Positions 53,008 through 61,995 are shown, counted from the first letter of the stretch. The stretch: 64,000 nt of DNA from Corynebacterium kalidii (GCF_022869005.1 NZ_JALIEA010000012.1:248001-312000); one strand, 5' to 3'. Made by a program: numbers and translations. The notes: generated from the sequence alone by a model not told the origin.

Positions 53008-54435
53008 ACCTCCGGCGTCACCCCTGGCGCGTGCAGGCCGGACCGGCCGGCCCGGGTACAGGGGCCCCAGGAGGGTCCGGACAGCCTGCCACGGATCCCG
53101 GGTGACCCGGGTGGCACGGGGGAGCGCGGCGTGGTCCGCGCCGCCGGCGACGTCGAACAACCGGGTATGCCGGTCCGGTGTCTCGAAGCGGGGCCAGTCC
53201 GGGGACCGCCCGTGGGCGAACCCGACCACTGTCGACCGGAATGCCCCGGTCCCCGCGCTGCCGAACAACAGGGGGAGCTCGGCACAGTGTTCGGCGAGAC
53301 GACCGTTCCCCCGGAAATCGTAGGTCCACACCGGTGCGCCCGCCGCCGCGAGTGACTCGGCGAACGCCGACGCCCACCGACGGATCGTCCGGTCGCCCAC
53401 AGTACGTCCCAACGGGCGGACCGGTGCAGTGGAGCCGACGTACCGGCACCACCCGGGCAGGGAACGTACCGGAACCCCGAGCGCGACCATCGCCGGGGCG
53501 ACGAGCCAGGCCGCCAGCGTGCCGGCGGGACCGCGTCGGCCGAGCGTCCGGCGCAGCAGCGTGTCGACCTGGTGCACCCCCGGGAACATCACGAACTCAT
53601 CGTGCATCGTCCCCACGATGACCGGCACCGGGCGCATCGCCGCCGTGGAGACCGGGTACACCCCGACAGCACAGTCCGCGGCGTGCATCCGGGCGAACCG
53701 CCGGTACGCCGTCGCGATCGCGTCCGGGTCCATCGCAGCCAGACGCGCGGACGTGGGACGACGGAACGACCGAAGGGCCAGGCGTGCGGTGAGACCCCGG
53801 CTCCGCCAACCCCGCCGGGGCGCGCCGGGTGACATCAGCACCGCCCGGTGGAAGAGACCGTCCGCCCGCCGGTCCGTCAGCAGCCAGGCGACCAGGGCGC
53901 CTCCGGCGGACTGGCCGGCCAGGGTGACCTGGTCGGGGTCCCCGCCGACCTCGGCGATGCAGTCCCTGACCCAGCGTAGACCGAGCAACAGGTCGTCGAC
54001 ACCGCGGAAGCCGGTGTCGTCCAACGGCAGGAAGCCCTCGAAGCGCTTGCGGTAGTTCAACGTCACCACCACGCAGCCGGCTGCGGCGAGGGCGGTGGCG
54101 TCGTACCACGGTTCATCGGCGTGACCGGTCTGGAACCGCCCGCCGTGCACCCAGACCACCACCGGGTGGGGACCCTCGCCGGACTCCGCCGGGCAGGTCA
54201 CCGTGGCGGTGTGCGTCGCCCGCAGGGCCCTGCGGGCCGGTGTGTCCGCGCAGTCCAGTGTCCCGGTCCAGGGAGGTGCGGCACGGGGAGGGGCGAAGGC
54301 CGCCGGACCGTCGTCGTGCGGTGCAGCGACCGGGACACCGCGGAAGACGGCGACGGTGCCGTCCCGCCACGAGCCGCCCACGGTGCCGGACGGGGTGTCG
54401 AACAGCGGTGCGCCGGTGGCGGGGGCGGTTCTCAC
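53005..54435 (-). CDS. Type-B carboxylesterase
   Basis: 476-residue alpha/beta hydrolase of the carboxylesterase/cholinesterase family. The oxyanion-hole motif VVWVHGGRF (about 93-101), the segment VVTLNYRKRFEGFLP, the nucleophile Ser 176 in LAGQSAGGA, and a late Asp/Glu and His (GGADHAAL) are present. No signal peptide is visible, so it is cytoplasmic. GTG 54435 is 4 bases after the TetR stop, so the regulator and esterase form an operon. The substrate is an ester or amide of unknown nature; the TetR protein may sense it. Confidence 0.83.
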   Translation of the reverse strand: MRTAPATGAPLFDTPSGTVGGSWRDGTVAVFRGVPVAAPHDDGPAAFAPPRAAPPWTGTLDCADTPARRALRATHTATVTCPAESGEGPHPVVVWVHGGRFQTGHADEPWYDATALAAAGCVVVTLNYRKRFEGFLPLDDTGFRGVDDLLLGLRWVRDCIAEVGGDPDQVTLAGQSAGGALVAWLLTDRRADGLFHRAVLMSPGAPRRGWRSRGLTARLALRSFRRPTSARLAAMDPDAIATAYRRFARMHAADCAVGVYPVSTAAMRPVPVIVGTMHDEFVMFPGVHQVDTLLRRTLGRRGPAGTLAAWLVAPAMVALGVPVRSLPGWCRYVGSTAPVRPLGRTVGDRTIRRWASAFAESLAAAGAPVWTYDFRGNGRLAEHCAELPLLFGSAGTGAFRSTVVGFAHGRSPDWPRFETPDRHTRLFDVAGGADHAALPRATRVTRDPWQAVRTLLGPLYPGRPVRPARARGDAGG

Positions 54436-54439
54436 GGGG

Positions 54440-55138
54440 TCAGGACGCGTGCTGCGCGGCTTCCTGGAGGATGATCGAGATGACCCCGGTGGCGTGCAGG
54501 TCGAGCTGTTCGCGCAGATTCGACGAGGGGTTCATCTCGTGGTCGACGAACAGGCCCTCGACGCCGGAGACCATGTAGGTCACGATGGCGTTGCGCCGCG
54601 ACTCCGGGACATGGCCGAAATGGGTGGCGCCGATCTCGGAGAGCCTCCCGATAACGTCGGCACGCATGGCCAGGTACATCCGGCGGGGACCGGGGTCGTC
54701 GCTGCGCTTCTGGAGAGCCAGCGGGAGGCACAGACGGATGAACTCGGGGTGGTTCTCCAGGGCGTCCAGGAGCTGCTCGGCGATCTGCGGGAGATGCTGG
54801 AGGATGTCCTCGTCCTCGGGGATCGTCCAGGCGGCGTTCCAGGCGTCGAAGCTCTTCCCGATGACCTGTGACATCAGGTCGTCCTTGTCCTGGAAGTGCC
54901 AGTAGAGGGAGCTGGCGGGCAGGCCGCACTCCCTGCAGATCTCCGCGATGCTCGTCCCGTCGTAACCACGTTCGGTGGCGATACGGGTCGCGGCGTCGAG
55001 GATGCGTTGGCGGGAACGTTCCCCGTCGGCGCGCCGGTTCCGGGCGCGGCGCTTCGGGGCAGGCTTGTGTGGGGCCTCGTCCACTGCGTCGTTCGTGTGG
55101 GGAGCAGGGGTGGTGCTGACTTCTACCGGGGCTGACAT
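54440..55138 (-). CDS. TetR-family transcriptional regulator
   Basis: 232 residues. The N-terminal 40 residues are Pro/Arg/Lys-rich; the TetR helix-turn-helix follows (about 50-95; ILDAATRIATERGYDGTSIA, CGLPASSLYWHFQDKDDL). The ligand domain fills the rest. It heads the minus-strand run esterase, C-S lyase and ABC exporter, and is divergent from the M3 peptidase with 92 bases between. ATG 55138 is 7 bases after TAGGAT, and GGATATCC over that box is palindromic, a possible autoregulatory site. A start 11 codons upstream lies inside the promoter and is rejected. Confidence 0.87.
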   Translation of the reverse strand: MSAPVEVSTTPAPHTNDAVDEAPHKPAPKRRARNRRADGERSRQRILDAATRIATERGYDGTSIAEICRECGLPASSLYWHFQDKDDLMSQVIGKSFDAWNAAWTIPEDEDILQHLPQIAEQLLDALENHPEFIRLCLPLALQKRSDDPGPRRMYLAMRADVIGRLSEIGATHFGHVPESRRNAIVTYMVSGVEGLFVDHEMNPSSNLREQLDLHATGVISIILQEAAQHAS

Positions 55139-55145
55139 GGTGGAT

Positions 55146-55151
55146 ATCCTA
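55146..55151 (-). promoter_or_regulatory. -10 box of the TetR gene
   Basis: TAGGAT (complement of 55146-55151), 7 bases, then ATG at 55138; no ribosome site. GGATATCC across it is a palindrome. Confidence 0.5.
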
Positions 55152-55217
55152 CTGAAAATAACTACCCTCATGTGGCGGACCCCCGAACCGGGGCCGCTGC
55201 CGGAGGTGGCACGGCGT

Positions 55218-55223
55218 TAAGCT
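55218..55223 (+). promoter_or_regulatory. -10 box of the M3 peptidase gene
   Basis: TAAGCT at 55218-55223, 7 bases, then the ATG at 55231. No ribosome site. Confidence 0.45.
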
Positions 55224-55230
55224 GGCGGGC

Positions 55231-57426
55231 ATGACCGGTCACAAACCCCAGCACAATCATCAGTACAGCCCGCTGCTCGCCCCGTCCGAACTCGACCACG
55301 AGCTGCCGGACTTCGCCGCCGTCGACGTCGCCGATCTGGTGCCGCTGTTCCGGACCGGTGTCGTCGACCACCGGGCGGAGATCGCCGCCATCGTCGCGAA
55401 CCCGGAGGAACCCACCTGGGAGAACACGATGGACGCCCTGGAAGCCAGTGGGCAGCTGCTGGACCGCGTCCTCGCCATCGTCGGGAACTACGCCGGGACC
55501 GACGCCACCGAGGACGTCATCGCCGTGGAGGAGACCATCGCGCCGGAGTACGCCGGGCACGTCAGCGCCATCAACATGGACGCCGGACTGTTCGCCCGGG
55601 TGAGCTCCCTGCCCGCGCAGCCCGAGGGGAGCGAGAACGAAGCGTTGCTGACGTACTGGCTACGGCGGTTCCGCCGGGGCGGGGCGATGCTCGACGAGGC
55701 CGGACGTGCCGAAATGGGGTCGATCGACGCCCGCCTGGCGGAACTCTCGACCAGATTCGGTCGCAACGTCGTCGACGCGGCCGAGACCGGCGCGGTGCTG
55801 TTCACCGAGGAGAGCGAGCTTGCCGGGCTCGGTGACGCGCACAAGGCCCGGCTGGCGCAGGACGCCGCGGACGCAGGCCAGGACGGGTGGCTCGTGCGGC
55901 TCGGCCTGCCGAGTGTGCAGCCGGTGCTCGAGGAACTCGACAGTCCCGCGGCCCGGGCCCGGGTCCACGAGGCGTCCCTGCGACGTGGCTCGACAGGGGA
56001 GACGGACAACTCCGGTGTCCTCCTGGAGATCGTCCGCCTGCGTGCCCGTCGCGCCGAACTGCTGGGGTACGCCAACCACGCCGAGTACGTCGTCGAGGAG
56101 GAGACCGCCGGGTCGCTCGCCGACGTCGACGACCTGTTGGCACGGCTCACGCCGGCGGCGGTGGCCAACGCCGAGGGCGAGTACAAGAGGGTGCTCGACA
56201 AGGCACGGACGGCAGGCGCCGACGGCGCTGGGGACGGTGCGGACGGCGTGCAGGTCAGTGGGGCGGACTGGCCGTACTGGGCCGCGAAGCTGCGCGCCGA
56301 GGAACTCGACGTCGACGACGAGGAGCTGAAGAAGTACTTCCCCCTGGATCGGGTGCTGGAGGACGGGGCCTTCTTCGCCGCCCGGCGTCTGTACGGCATC
56401 ACCGTCGAGCGGCGGGAGGACCTCGTCGGCTACCACCCGGACGTGCAGGTCTGGGAGGTGCGGGAGGCGGCAGCTGCCACCGGTGGTCCCGCATCGGCGG
56501 ATGCGCCGGGGGAGCCGGTCGGTCTGCTGTTGACCGACATGTACGCCCGGCCCACCAAGCGAGGTGGGGCGTGGATGAGCAGTTTCGTCGAGCAGAACAA
56601 CCTGCTGGGCCAGACGCCGGTGGTGGTCAACGTCCTCAACATCGCCAAGCCGGCGGCCGGGGAGCAGGCGTTGCTCACCCCGGACGAGGTGGCGACCGTG
56701 TTCCACGAGTTCGGCCACGCGCTCCACGGCTTGCTCTCCGACGTCCGGTACCCGAGTCTGTCGGGGACCAACGTCCCGCGTGACTTCGTCGAGTTCCCCA
56801 GCCAGATCAACGAGAACTGGGCGCTGGAGCCGGAGATCCTGGCCAACTACGCCCGGCACGTCGACACCGGCGCGCACCTGCCGCAGGAGATGGTGGCGGC
56901 GGTCCGGTCCCAGGCGGCCTGGGGCCAGGGGTTCGCCACCTCCGAGTACCTCGCCGCCTGCTGGCTGGATCTCGCGTGGCACCGGCTCAGCGTCGAGGAG
57001 GCCGAGGCGGTCACGGACGTCGAGGCGTTCGAGGCCGAGGCGCTGGCGTCCGCAGGGGTCGGCCGGGACGTGCTGCCCGCCCTGGCGCCGCGGTACTCCT
57101 CGGCGTACTTCAACCACATCTTCGCCGGCGGCTACTCCGCGGACTACTGGAGCTACCTGTGGGCCGAGGTGCTCGACGCCGACGGCTTCGAGGGGTTCGT
57201 CGACACCGACGCCGCACGGGGTGCGGCGGGCGCTAACGCACATGTCGGCGATGTGCCGGCGATCGACCCCGACGACGTCCGTTTCGCCGGCGACCGGTTC
57301 CGCCGGATGATCCTGTCGCGCGGGGCGACCATCGACTACGACGACGCCTTCTGGATGTTCCGGGGCAAGCAGCGCAGTGTGGAACCGCTGCTGCGACGTC
57401 GGGGGCTGGCCGGGTCCCTGGATTAG
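55231..57426 (+). CDS. dcp: M3-family peptidyl-dipeptidase (Dcp type)
   Basis: 731-residue cytoplasmic zinc peptidase that trims dipeptides or oligopeptides during protein turnover. The helical N-terminal half includes LPDFAAVDVADLVPLF and NPEEPTWENTMDALE, as in Dcp. The zinc site is VFHEFGHALHGL (His 492, Glu 493, His 496), with the third ligand Glu in FVEFPSQINENW and the conserved SAYFNHIFAGGYSADYWSY near the end. Small Ala/Gly-rich insertions (for example DGAGDGADG) interrupt the helical part. The ATG at 55231 is leaderless by position. The stop codon lies in a 15-base tandem repeat that supplies two further in-frame TAG codons. Confidence 0.9.
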   Translation: MTGHKPQHNHQYSPLLAPSELDHELPDFAAVDVADLVPLFRTGVVDHRAEIAAIVANPEEPTWENTMDALEASGQLLDRVLAIVGNYAGTDATEDVIAVEETIAPEYAGHVSAINMDAGLFARVSSLPAQPEGSENEALLTYWLRRFRRGGAMLDEAGRAEMGSIDARLAELSTRFGRNVVDAAETGAVLFTEESELAGLGDAHKARLAQDAADAGQDGWLVRLGLPSVQPVLEELDSPAARARVHEASLRRGSTGETDNSGVLLEIVRLRARRAELLGYANHAEYVVEEETAGSLADVDDLLARLTPAAVANAEGEYKRVLDKARTAGADGAGDGADGVQVSGADWPYWAAKLRAEELDVDDEELKKYFPLDRVLEDGAFFAARRLYGITVERREDLVGYHPDVQVWEVREAAAATGGPASADAPGEPVGLLLTDMYARPTKRGGAWMSSFVEQNNLLGQTPVVVNVLNIAKPAAGEQALLTPDEVATVFHEFGHALHGLLSDVRYPSLSGTNVPRDFVEFPSQINENWALEPEILANYARHVDTGAHLPQEMVAAVRSQAAWGQGFATSEYLAACWLDLAWHRLSVEEAEAVTDVEAFEAEALASAGVGRDVLPALAPRYSSAYFNHIFAGGYSADYWSYLWAEVLDADGFEGFVDTDAARGAAGANAHVGDVPAIDPDDVRFAGDRFRRMILSRGATIDYDDAFWMFRGKQRSVEPLLRRRGLAGSLD

Positions 57427-57488
57427 TGGTCCCTGGATTAGTGGTCCCCGGATTAGTCGTTCCCGGACCAGTGGTGCCCGGACCGGTG
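57414..57488 (+). repeat. 15-bp tandem repeat spanning the dcp stop codon
   Basis: Five 15-base units (first GTCCCTGGATTAGTG) at 57414, 57429, 57444, 57459 and 57474. The period is a multiple of three, so TAG recurs in frame at 57424, 57439 and 57454. The last two units have CCAG or CCGG in that place. Confidence 0.9.
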
Positions 57489-57558
57489 CCGGGTCGCGTG
57501 GTGGGGTCGGCTACCGGGACTGCGTCCGCGGGCGGTCCGGCAGGTAAACTCGACGCCT

Positions 57559-57774
57559 GTGACTGACGGCATTGAACAATGGGTCCTCGATCTGCCCCTG
57601 TGGCTGCAGACCCCGTTGACTCTGGTCGTGCTGGTACTGGTGGCGTCGGCCGTGGCGGCCGCGATGATCAAGGTCGCCTTCGGTGTGCTGCCGGCGACCG
57701 AGGACGAGCTACAGGCCTTCGGGTCGGCGGATGTTCCCGCCGGCGCGGACCATGACGAAGGAGAGACACGGTGA
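57559..57774 (+). CDS. Small single-pass membrane protein
   Basis: 71 residues. One long hydrophobic helix (about 17-45; WLQTPLTLVVLVLVASAVAAAMIKV) and a short acidic C-terminal tail (ATEDELQAFGSADV). No recognised family, though similar small proteins sit near fadD15 in other corynebacteria by my recollection. Starts with GTG 8 bases after TAAACT. The last codon overlaps the GTG of a 28-residue membrane protein (GTGA), so both are made together and may interact. Confidence 0.65.
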   Translation: MTDGIEQWVLDLPLWLQTPLTLVVLVLVASAVAAAMIKVAFGVLPATEDELQAFGSADVPAGADHDEGETR

Positions 57775-57857
57775 AACACCATTCCAGGGTCAGGCAGGCC
57801 CTCATTCTGCTGCTCGTACTGCTGGTCGTGGGCTGGATCGTGACCTACTTCGTCTGA
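57771..57857 (+). CDS. 28-residue membrane peptide
   Basis: Reads MKHHSRVRQALILLLVLLVV, then GWIVTYFV and TGA. Basic N terminus and a single hydrophobic helix. The GTG start overlaps the stop of the upstream small membrane protein by 4 bases, and GAAGGAGA at 57757-57764 is a good ribosome site. Its coupling, strong ribosome site and clean helix support it as a real gene. Function unknown. Confidence 0.6.
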   Translation: MKHHSRVRQALILLLVLLVVGWIVTYFV

Positions 57858-57936
57858 GCCCGTCGTCTGAGTCGGCGTTCCGGCCGGTGACCCGGCCGGT
57901 GTCGCAGTCGGTGCGCGCCCCGGGTTTCCTGTTTTT

Positions 57937-57950
57937 GTAACCCCGGTTAC
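57937..57950. promoter_or_regulatory. Palindromic operator-like site (copy 2)
   Basis: GTAACCCCGGTTAC: perfect half-sites GTAAC/GTTAC around CCCG. It lies in the -35 region of a TAGGAT -10 (57961-57966) of the acyl-CoA synthetase gene. Nearly the same sequence is in the fadB2 promoter. Confidence 0.55.
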
Positions 57951-58038
57951 AGGAGTCGGCTAGGATCATGCCCTGGAACACACCGGTTGTCTTATGTGAC
58001 GTGGACGACCCTATTGATATCACACTGATTGGAGAGAC

Positions 58039-59865
58039 ATGCAGGAGTACTCCTCGGAGGCGCTGTACACCGTCGGCGAGAATGAGACCTGTCTGACCGT
58101 GCTCAGGGACAACACCCTGAAGCGTCCCCAGACGATCCTGTACAGCCGTCCCCGGAAGTTCGAGTGGGTCGACGTACGGGCGGACGAGTTTCTCCGAGAG
58201 GTCTACGACGTCGCCAAGGGGCTGATCGCCAACGGCGTCGAGTTCGGTGACCGTGTCGCGCTGATGTCGGACACCCGGTATGAATGGTCGCTGCTCGACT
58301 ACGCCATCATGGCCGCGGGAGCGGTGTCGGTGCCGATCTACCCGTCGTCGTCCACCTCGCAGTGCGAGTGGATCGTGCAGGACTCGGGCGCGAAGCTCGG
58401 TATCGCCGAGAAGTCCGGGCACGCAACCCGCCTGCGCACCTTCGTCAAGGAGGGTGAGCCGGTGGAGGGGACCGCACACCTCACCCGCGTGCTGTCCTTC
58501 AACGAAGGCGCCGTCGACACCCTGGTCGCCGACGGACGGGACCTGTCCGACGACGTCGTCGAGGAGCGCATCGCCCGGACGACGTCGTCCGACCTCGCGT
58601 CGCTGGTGTACACCTCCGGCACCACCGGACGCCCCAAGGGCTGCCGCCTGCTGCACTCGAACTGGCTGGGCGAGGTGCGTGCCATCCTGACCAACCCCAT
58701 CGGCGGAATCGCGGTGGTGGGGAACCGGACGCTGACCTTCCTGCCCCTGGCACACGTGCTCTCCCGTGCCGTCTCGCTGGCCTGCACCCTCGGTGAGGCC
58801 ACCCAGTCCCACTGGGCGGACATGTCGACGCTGGTCCCGGAGTTCCAGCGCTCCCAGCCGCACCTGATCTTGGGTGTGCCCCGGGTCTTCGAGAAGGTCC
58901 ACGCCGGTGTCAAGGCCAAGGCCACTGAGGGTGGCGGTGTCGGCGCGAAGATCTTCCCGCTGGCGGAGAAGGCGGCCGTGGAGTACTCCAAGGCACTGGA
59001 CACCGCGTCCGGGCCGACGCTGGGGCAGAAGATCCGCCGCACCGTCTTCGACAAGCTGGTCTACGGCAAGGTCAAGGCGGCGATGGGTGGCGAGCTGCAG
59101 TACTGCATCTCCGGTGGTTCCGCCCTCAACCCGGAGTTGATGCACTTCTTCCGCGGTATCGGCGTGCGTATCTACGAGGGGTACGGCATGACCGAGACCA
59201 CCGCGGCGATCGCGGTGAACTTCGAGCCGGACAACATCATCGGCACCGTCGGCAAGCCGGTCGGAGGCAACACCATCCGCATCGCGGACGACGGCGAGAT
59301 CCTCATGAAGGGCTCGGTCGTCTTCGACGGCTACTGGAGGAACGAGGAGGCGACCCGGGACTCCTTCACCGAGGACGGCTTCGTCATCTCCGGTGACCTC
59401 GGCGAGCTCCTGCCCACCGGGCACCTGAAGATCACCGGCCGGAAGAAGGAGATCATCGTCACCGCCGGCGGTAAGAACGTGTCCCCGGGGCCGCTGGAGG
59501 ACATCCTGCGGTCGGCGCCGCTGATCTCCCAGGCCATGGTCGTCGGCGACAACGAGAAGTTCGTCGGCACGCTGATCACCCTGGACGAGGACGCCCTCGT
59601 CGGCTGGCGCAGGCGCAACGGGATCAACGCCGACACCCCGGTCAAGGAACTGGCCAAGAACCCGGTGCTGCGCGCCGAGATCCAGGACGCGGTCAACGAG
59701 GCGAACGACACGGTCTCGCACTCGGAGGGTATCAAGAAGTTCCGCATCTGCGCCCGCGACTTCACCGAGGAGGACGGCGAGGTCACGCCCTCGATGAAGG
59801 TGAAGCGGCACGCCGTGTCGGAGCATTTCGCCGACGACATCGCCTGGATCTACACCTCGAAGTAG
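58039..59865 (+). CDS. fadD15: Long-chain acyl-CoA synthetase
   Basis: 608-residue AMP-forming ligase that activates fatty acids with ATP and CoA. The adenylation motifs are SLVYTSGTTGRPKG (about 190-203), YEGYGMTETTAA, DGYWRNEEAT, and GDLGELLPTGHLKITGRKKE with the C-terminal Lys hinge; GGKNVSPGPLE is the A10-like part. The fold and length match FadD15 of mycobacteria and corynebacteria, and the downstream order hemW, hrcA, dnaJ is conserved in Corynebacterium. GGAGAG precedes the ATG after a leader of about 65 bases. A palindrome in its promoter, shared with fadB2, is a candidate site for a fatty acid-responsive regulator. Confidence 0.9.
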   Translation: MQEYSSEALYTVGENETCLTVLRDNTLKRPQTILYSRPRKFEWVDVRADEFLREVYDVAKGLIANGVEFGDRVALMSDTRYEWSLLDYAIMAAGAVSVPIYPSSSTSQCEWIVQDSGAKLGIAEKSGHATRLRTFVKEGEPVEGTAHLTRVLSFNEGAVDTLVADGRDLSDDVVEERIARTTSSDLASLVYTSGTTGRPKGCRLLHSNWLGEVRAILTNPIGGIAVVGNRTLTFLPLAHVLSRAVSLACTLGEATQSHWADMSTLVPEFQRSQPHLILGVPRVFEKVHAGVKAKATEGGGVGAKIFPLAEKAAVEYSKALDTASGPTLGQKIRRTVFDKLVYGKVKAAMGGELQYCISGGSALNPELMHFFRGIGVRIYEGYGMTETTAAIAVNFEPDNIIGTVGKPVGGNTIRIADDGEILMKGSVVFDGYWRNEEATRDSFTEDGFVISGDLGELLPTGHLKITGRKKEIIVTAGGKNVSPGPLEDILRSAPLISQAMVVGDNEKFVGTLITLDEDALVGWRRRNGINADTPVKELAKNPVLRAEIQDAVNEANDTVSHSEGIKKFRICARDFTEEDGEVTPSMKVKRHAVSEHFADDIAWIYTSK

Positions 59866-59910
59866 GCCCGGACCAGGGAGTGTCCGGCGCCCTCCCAATT
59901 ATCGCCACAG

Positions 59911-59937
59911 CCCCGGCCCAGCCTCCCTGGGTCGGGG
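59911..59937 (+). terminator. Terminator-like hairpin after fadD15
   Basis: CCCCG-G-CCCAG (59911-59921) pairs with CTGGG-T-CGGGG (59927-59937) with one G-T pair and a 5-base loop, followed by TTCTCC. Weak T run. Confidence 0.55.
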
Positions 59938-60021
59938 TTCTCCGTGTCCTACACTGTCTTTCAGTCGCGACCCCTGACATGCCGCCGACGAGTTCCGTGA
60001 CGCCGCTGAGAGGAGCCATAC

Positions 60022-60687
60022 GTGCACGACGCCGCCCGCCTGCGACTGCGCGAGCTCACCCAGGGTGTCTACGACATCGGCGACGAGGTCGCCGAACTCG
60101 TCGAGAACCTCGCCGAGGCCATGGCGGACTGGGACGAGGAGCTGGTGGACGACTGTCTGCTGGAGCTCTCCGAGGCTGTGGCGCAGGGACGCTCGGAGGT
60201 CCGCGCCGCCCTGGCCGAACTCAACGGCCTGCGCCAGGCGTTCGTCTCCGGTATCCGCTCCGGGTCCCTGTCGGCGTCCACCGTCGTCGACAACCACCCG
60301 GGCAGGACGCTGTCGTTCCTGCGCGACCACGCGGTGACCCCGGTGGAGGCGGCGCCGTCGCCGATGGTGAGCACGGCGACGCTGCGGGTGAACCTGCGGC
60401 GCCGTAACTCCGAGCTCACCGACCTGCTCGAGGACCTGGCTGAGTGGACGGTGGAGCAGACCCGTCTGGCGGTCGAGGAGCAGAGCGTGCTGTTGCCGCA
60501 GTCCCTGGCCCGGGCGGACAAACACGCCCGCGAGCTCGTCACCCGGTGGCGCGCCGAGGTCATCGGCGAGCACCCGGCGCTGGTCGCGGAGTTGCGCGGG
60601 GAGGCGCCACCCCGGTTCCTCGCTGAACGTGCCCGGGTAGAGCAGGTGCTCGCGAAGATCCGTACGCGCCGCGTCGCCGCCGGCTGA
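60022..60687 (+). CDS. Conserved alpha-helical protein of unknown function
   Basis: 221 residues, nearly all predicted helical with heptad-like Leu/Val spacing in the first 90 residues (VAELVENLAEAMADWDEELV) and acidic character there; the last 20 residues are basic. No signal peptide or membrane helix. Located between fadD15 and hemW, a position occupied by uncharacterised genes in other corynebacteria. GTG 60022 has GAGAGGAG at 60009-60016. Coiled-coil or adaptor role is possible; not recognised. Confidence 0.65.
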   Translation: MHDAARLRLRELTQGVYDIGDEVAELVENLAEAMADWDEELVDDCLLELSEAVAQGRSEVRAALAELNGLRQAFVSGIRSGSLSASTVVDNHPGRTLSFLRDHAVTPVEAAPSPMVSTATLRVNLRRRNSELTDLLEDLAEWTVEQTRLAVEEQSVLLPQSLARADKHARELVTRWRAEVIGEHPALVAELRGEAPPRFLAERARVEQVLAKIRTRRVAAG

Positions 60688-60752
60688 CCCCTCGCCGTCC
60701 CCGGGTACCGACTCGGTCGGCGGACCGGTTCGGTGGTGTGCCGCCGGACCGA

Positions 60753-60758
60753 TAGCAT
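60753..60758 (+). promoter_or_regulatory. -10 box of hemW
   Basis: TAGCAT at 60753-60758, 7 bases, then the ATG at 60766; no ribosome site. Confidence 0.5.
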
Positions 60759-60765
60759 GGTGCCA

Positions 60766-61995
60766 ATGACCTCCATTCCTGACGACCGGTACGGCCTGTA
60801 CATCCATGTGCCGTTCTGCAGCACGAGGTGCGGATACTGCGACTTCAACACGTACACCCCGGGTGAATCGGGGTCCTCCTCGATGTCGACGTACCTCGGT
60901 GCGCTGGAGGCGGAGCTCGAGCTCGCCGCAGCGGACTGGGACCGCAGCGGCCCGCCGTCGACGGTCTTCCTCGGCGGCGGGACGCCGTCACTGCTGGGGG
61001 CGGACGGCCTGGTCCGGATTCTGGCTGCGGTGAAGCGGACGCTCGGCCTGGCACCGGGAGCCGAGGTCACCACCGAGTCGAATCCGGAGTCGACCTCGCC
61101 GGCGTTCTTCGACGCCCTGCTGGAGGCGGGCTACACCCGCATCTCCCTGGGGATGCAGTCCGCCGCCGGGCACGTCCTGAAGGTCCTGGACCGCGCCCAC
61201 ACCCCGGGGCGGGCCACCGAGGCGGCCGGCGAGGCGCTGGCCGCGGGCTTCGAGCACGTCAACCTCGACCTGATCTACGGGACCCCCACCGAGACCGACG
61301 ACGACCTCCGGCTCACCCTCGACCGGGTCCTGTCCACCGGGGTGGACCACGTCTCCGCCTATTCACTGATCGTGGAGGACGGCACGGCGATGGCCCGTAA
61401 GGTGCGCAAGGGGCTGCTGCCGCAACCGGACGAGGACGTCTACGCCGACCGCTACGAGATGATCGACTCGGCGCTGCGTGCGGCGGGGATGCAGTGGTAC
61501 GAGGTGTCGAACTGGTCGCGCCCGGGCGGGGAGTGCCGCCACAACATGGTCTACTGGCGTTCCGGCCAGTGGTGGGGTGCCGGTCCCGGTGCCCACGGTT
61601 GTGTCCGGCTGGTGGACGACCCGGCCAGCGGGCGTGGTGTGGACCGTGACGGTGTCGTCGACGCCAGCGGGGTGACGCGCCTGGTCAACGCGAAGTTGCC
61701 GCGACGCTACGCCGAGGCGCTCGGCGCCGGGACGAGCCCGGTGGCGACGGTCGAGCCGTTGTCGACCGGTGACCTGCACACCGAGCGGGTGATGCTGGGA
61801 CTGCGTCTGCGTGAAGGCCTGCCGGACGAGCTCCTCGCCGCGGGTGCCGGTGCGGTGGAGCGGCACGTCGGGCTGGGGTTGCTGGAACGCGCCGGAGGAC
61901 GGACGCGGTTGACTGACCGTGGACGCCTGCTGGCGGACGGGATCATCACCGACATCCTGCTCGCGGAGGACGTGTCCGGGGGTCCGGTGGCATAA
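60766..61995 (+). CDS. hemW: Radical SAM heme chaperone HemW
   Basis: 409 residues. The 4Fe-4S/SAM motif is Cys 18, 22 and 25 in [10 protein letters not shown], spaced CxxxCxxC. The GGGTPSLL motif, [16 protein letters not shown] and [15 protein letters not shown] segments are typical of HemW/HemN-like proteins. HemW lacks the fourth Cys that follows the cluster in true coproporphyrinogen dehydrogenases (here FNT in place of Cys), and inserts heme into respiratory enzymes. The C-terminal HemN domain is complete. ATG 60766 is leaderless by position. hrcA follows after 46 bases. Confidence 0.9.
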   Translation: MTSIPDDRYGLYIHVPFCSTRCGYCDFNTYTPGESGSSSMSTYLGALEAELELAAADWDRSGPPSTVFLGGGTPSLLGADGLVRILAAVKRTLGLAPGAEVTTESNPESTSPAFFDALLEAGYTRISLGMQSAAGHVLKVLDRAHTPGRATEAAGEALAAGFEHVNLDLIYGTPTETDDDLRLTLDRVLSTGVDHVSAYSLIVEDGTAMARKVRKGLLPQPDEDVYADRYEMIDSALRAAGMQWYEVSNWSRPGGECRHNMVYWRSGQWWGAGPGAHGCVRLVDDPASGRGVDRDGVVDASGVTRLVNAKLPRRYAEALGAGTSPVATVEPLSTGDLHTERVMLGLRLREGLPDELLAAGAGAVERHVGLGLLERAGGRTRLTDRGRLLADGIITDILLAEDVSGGPVA

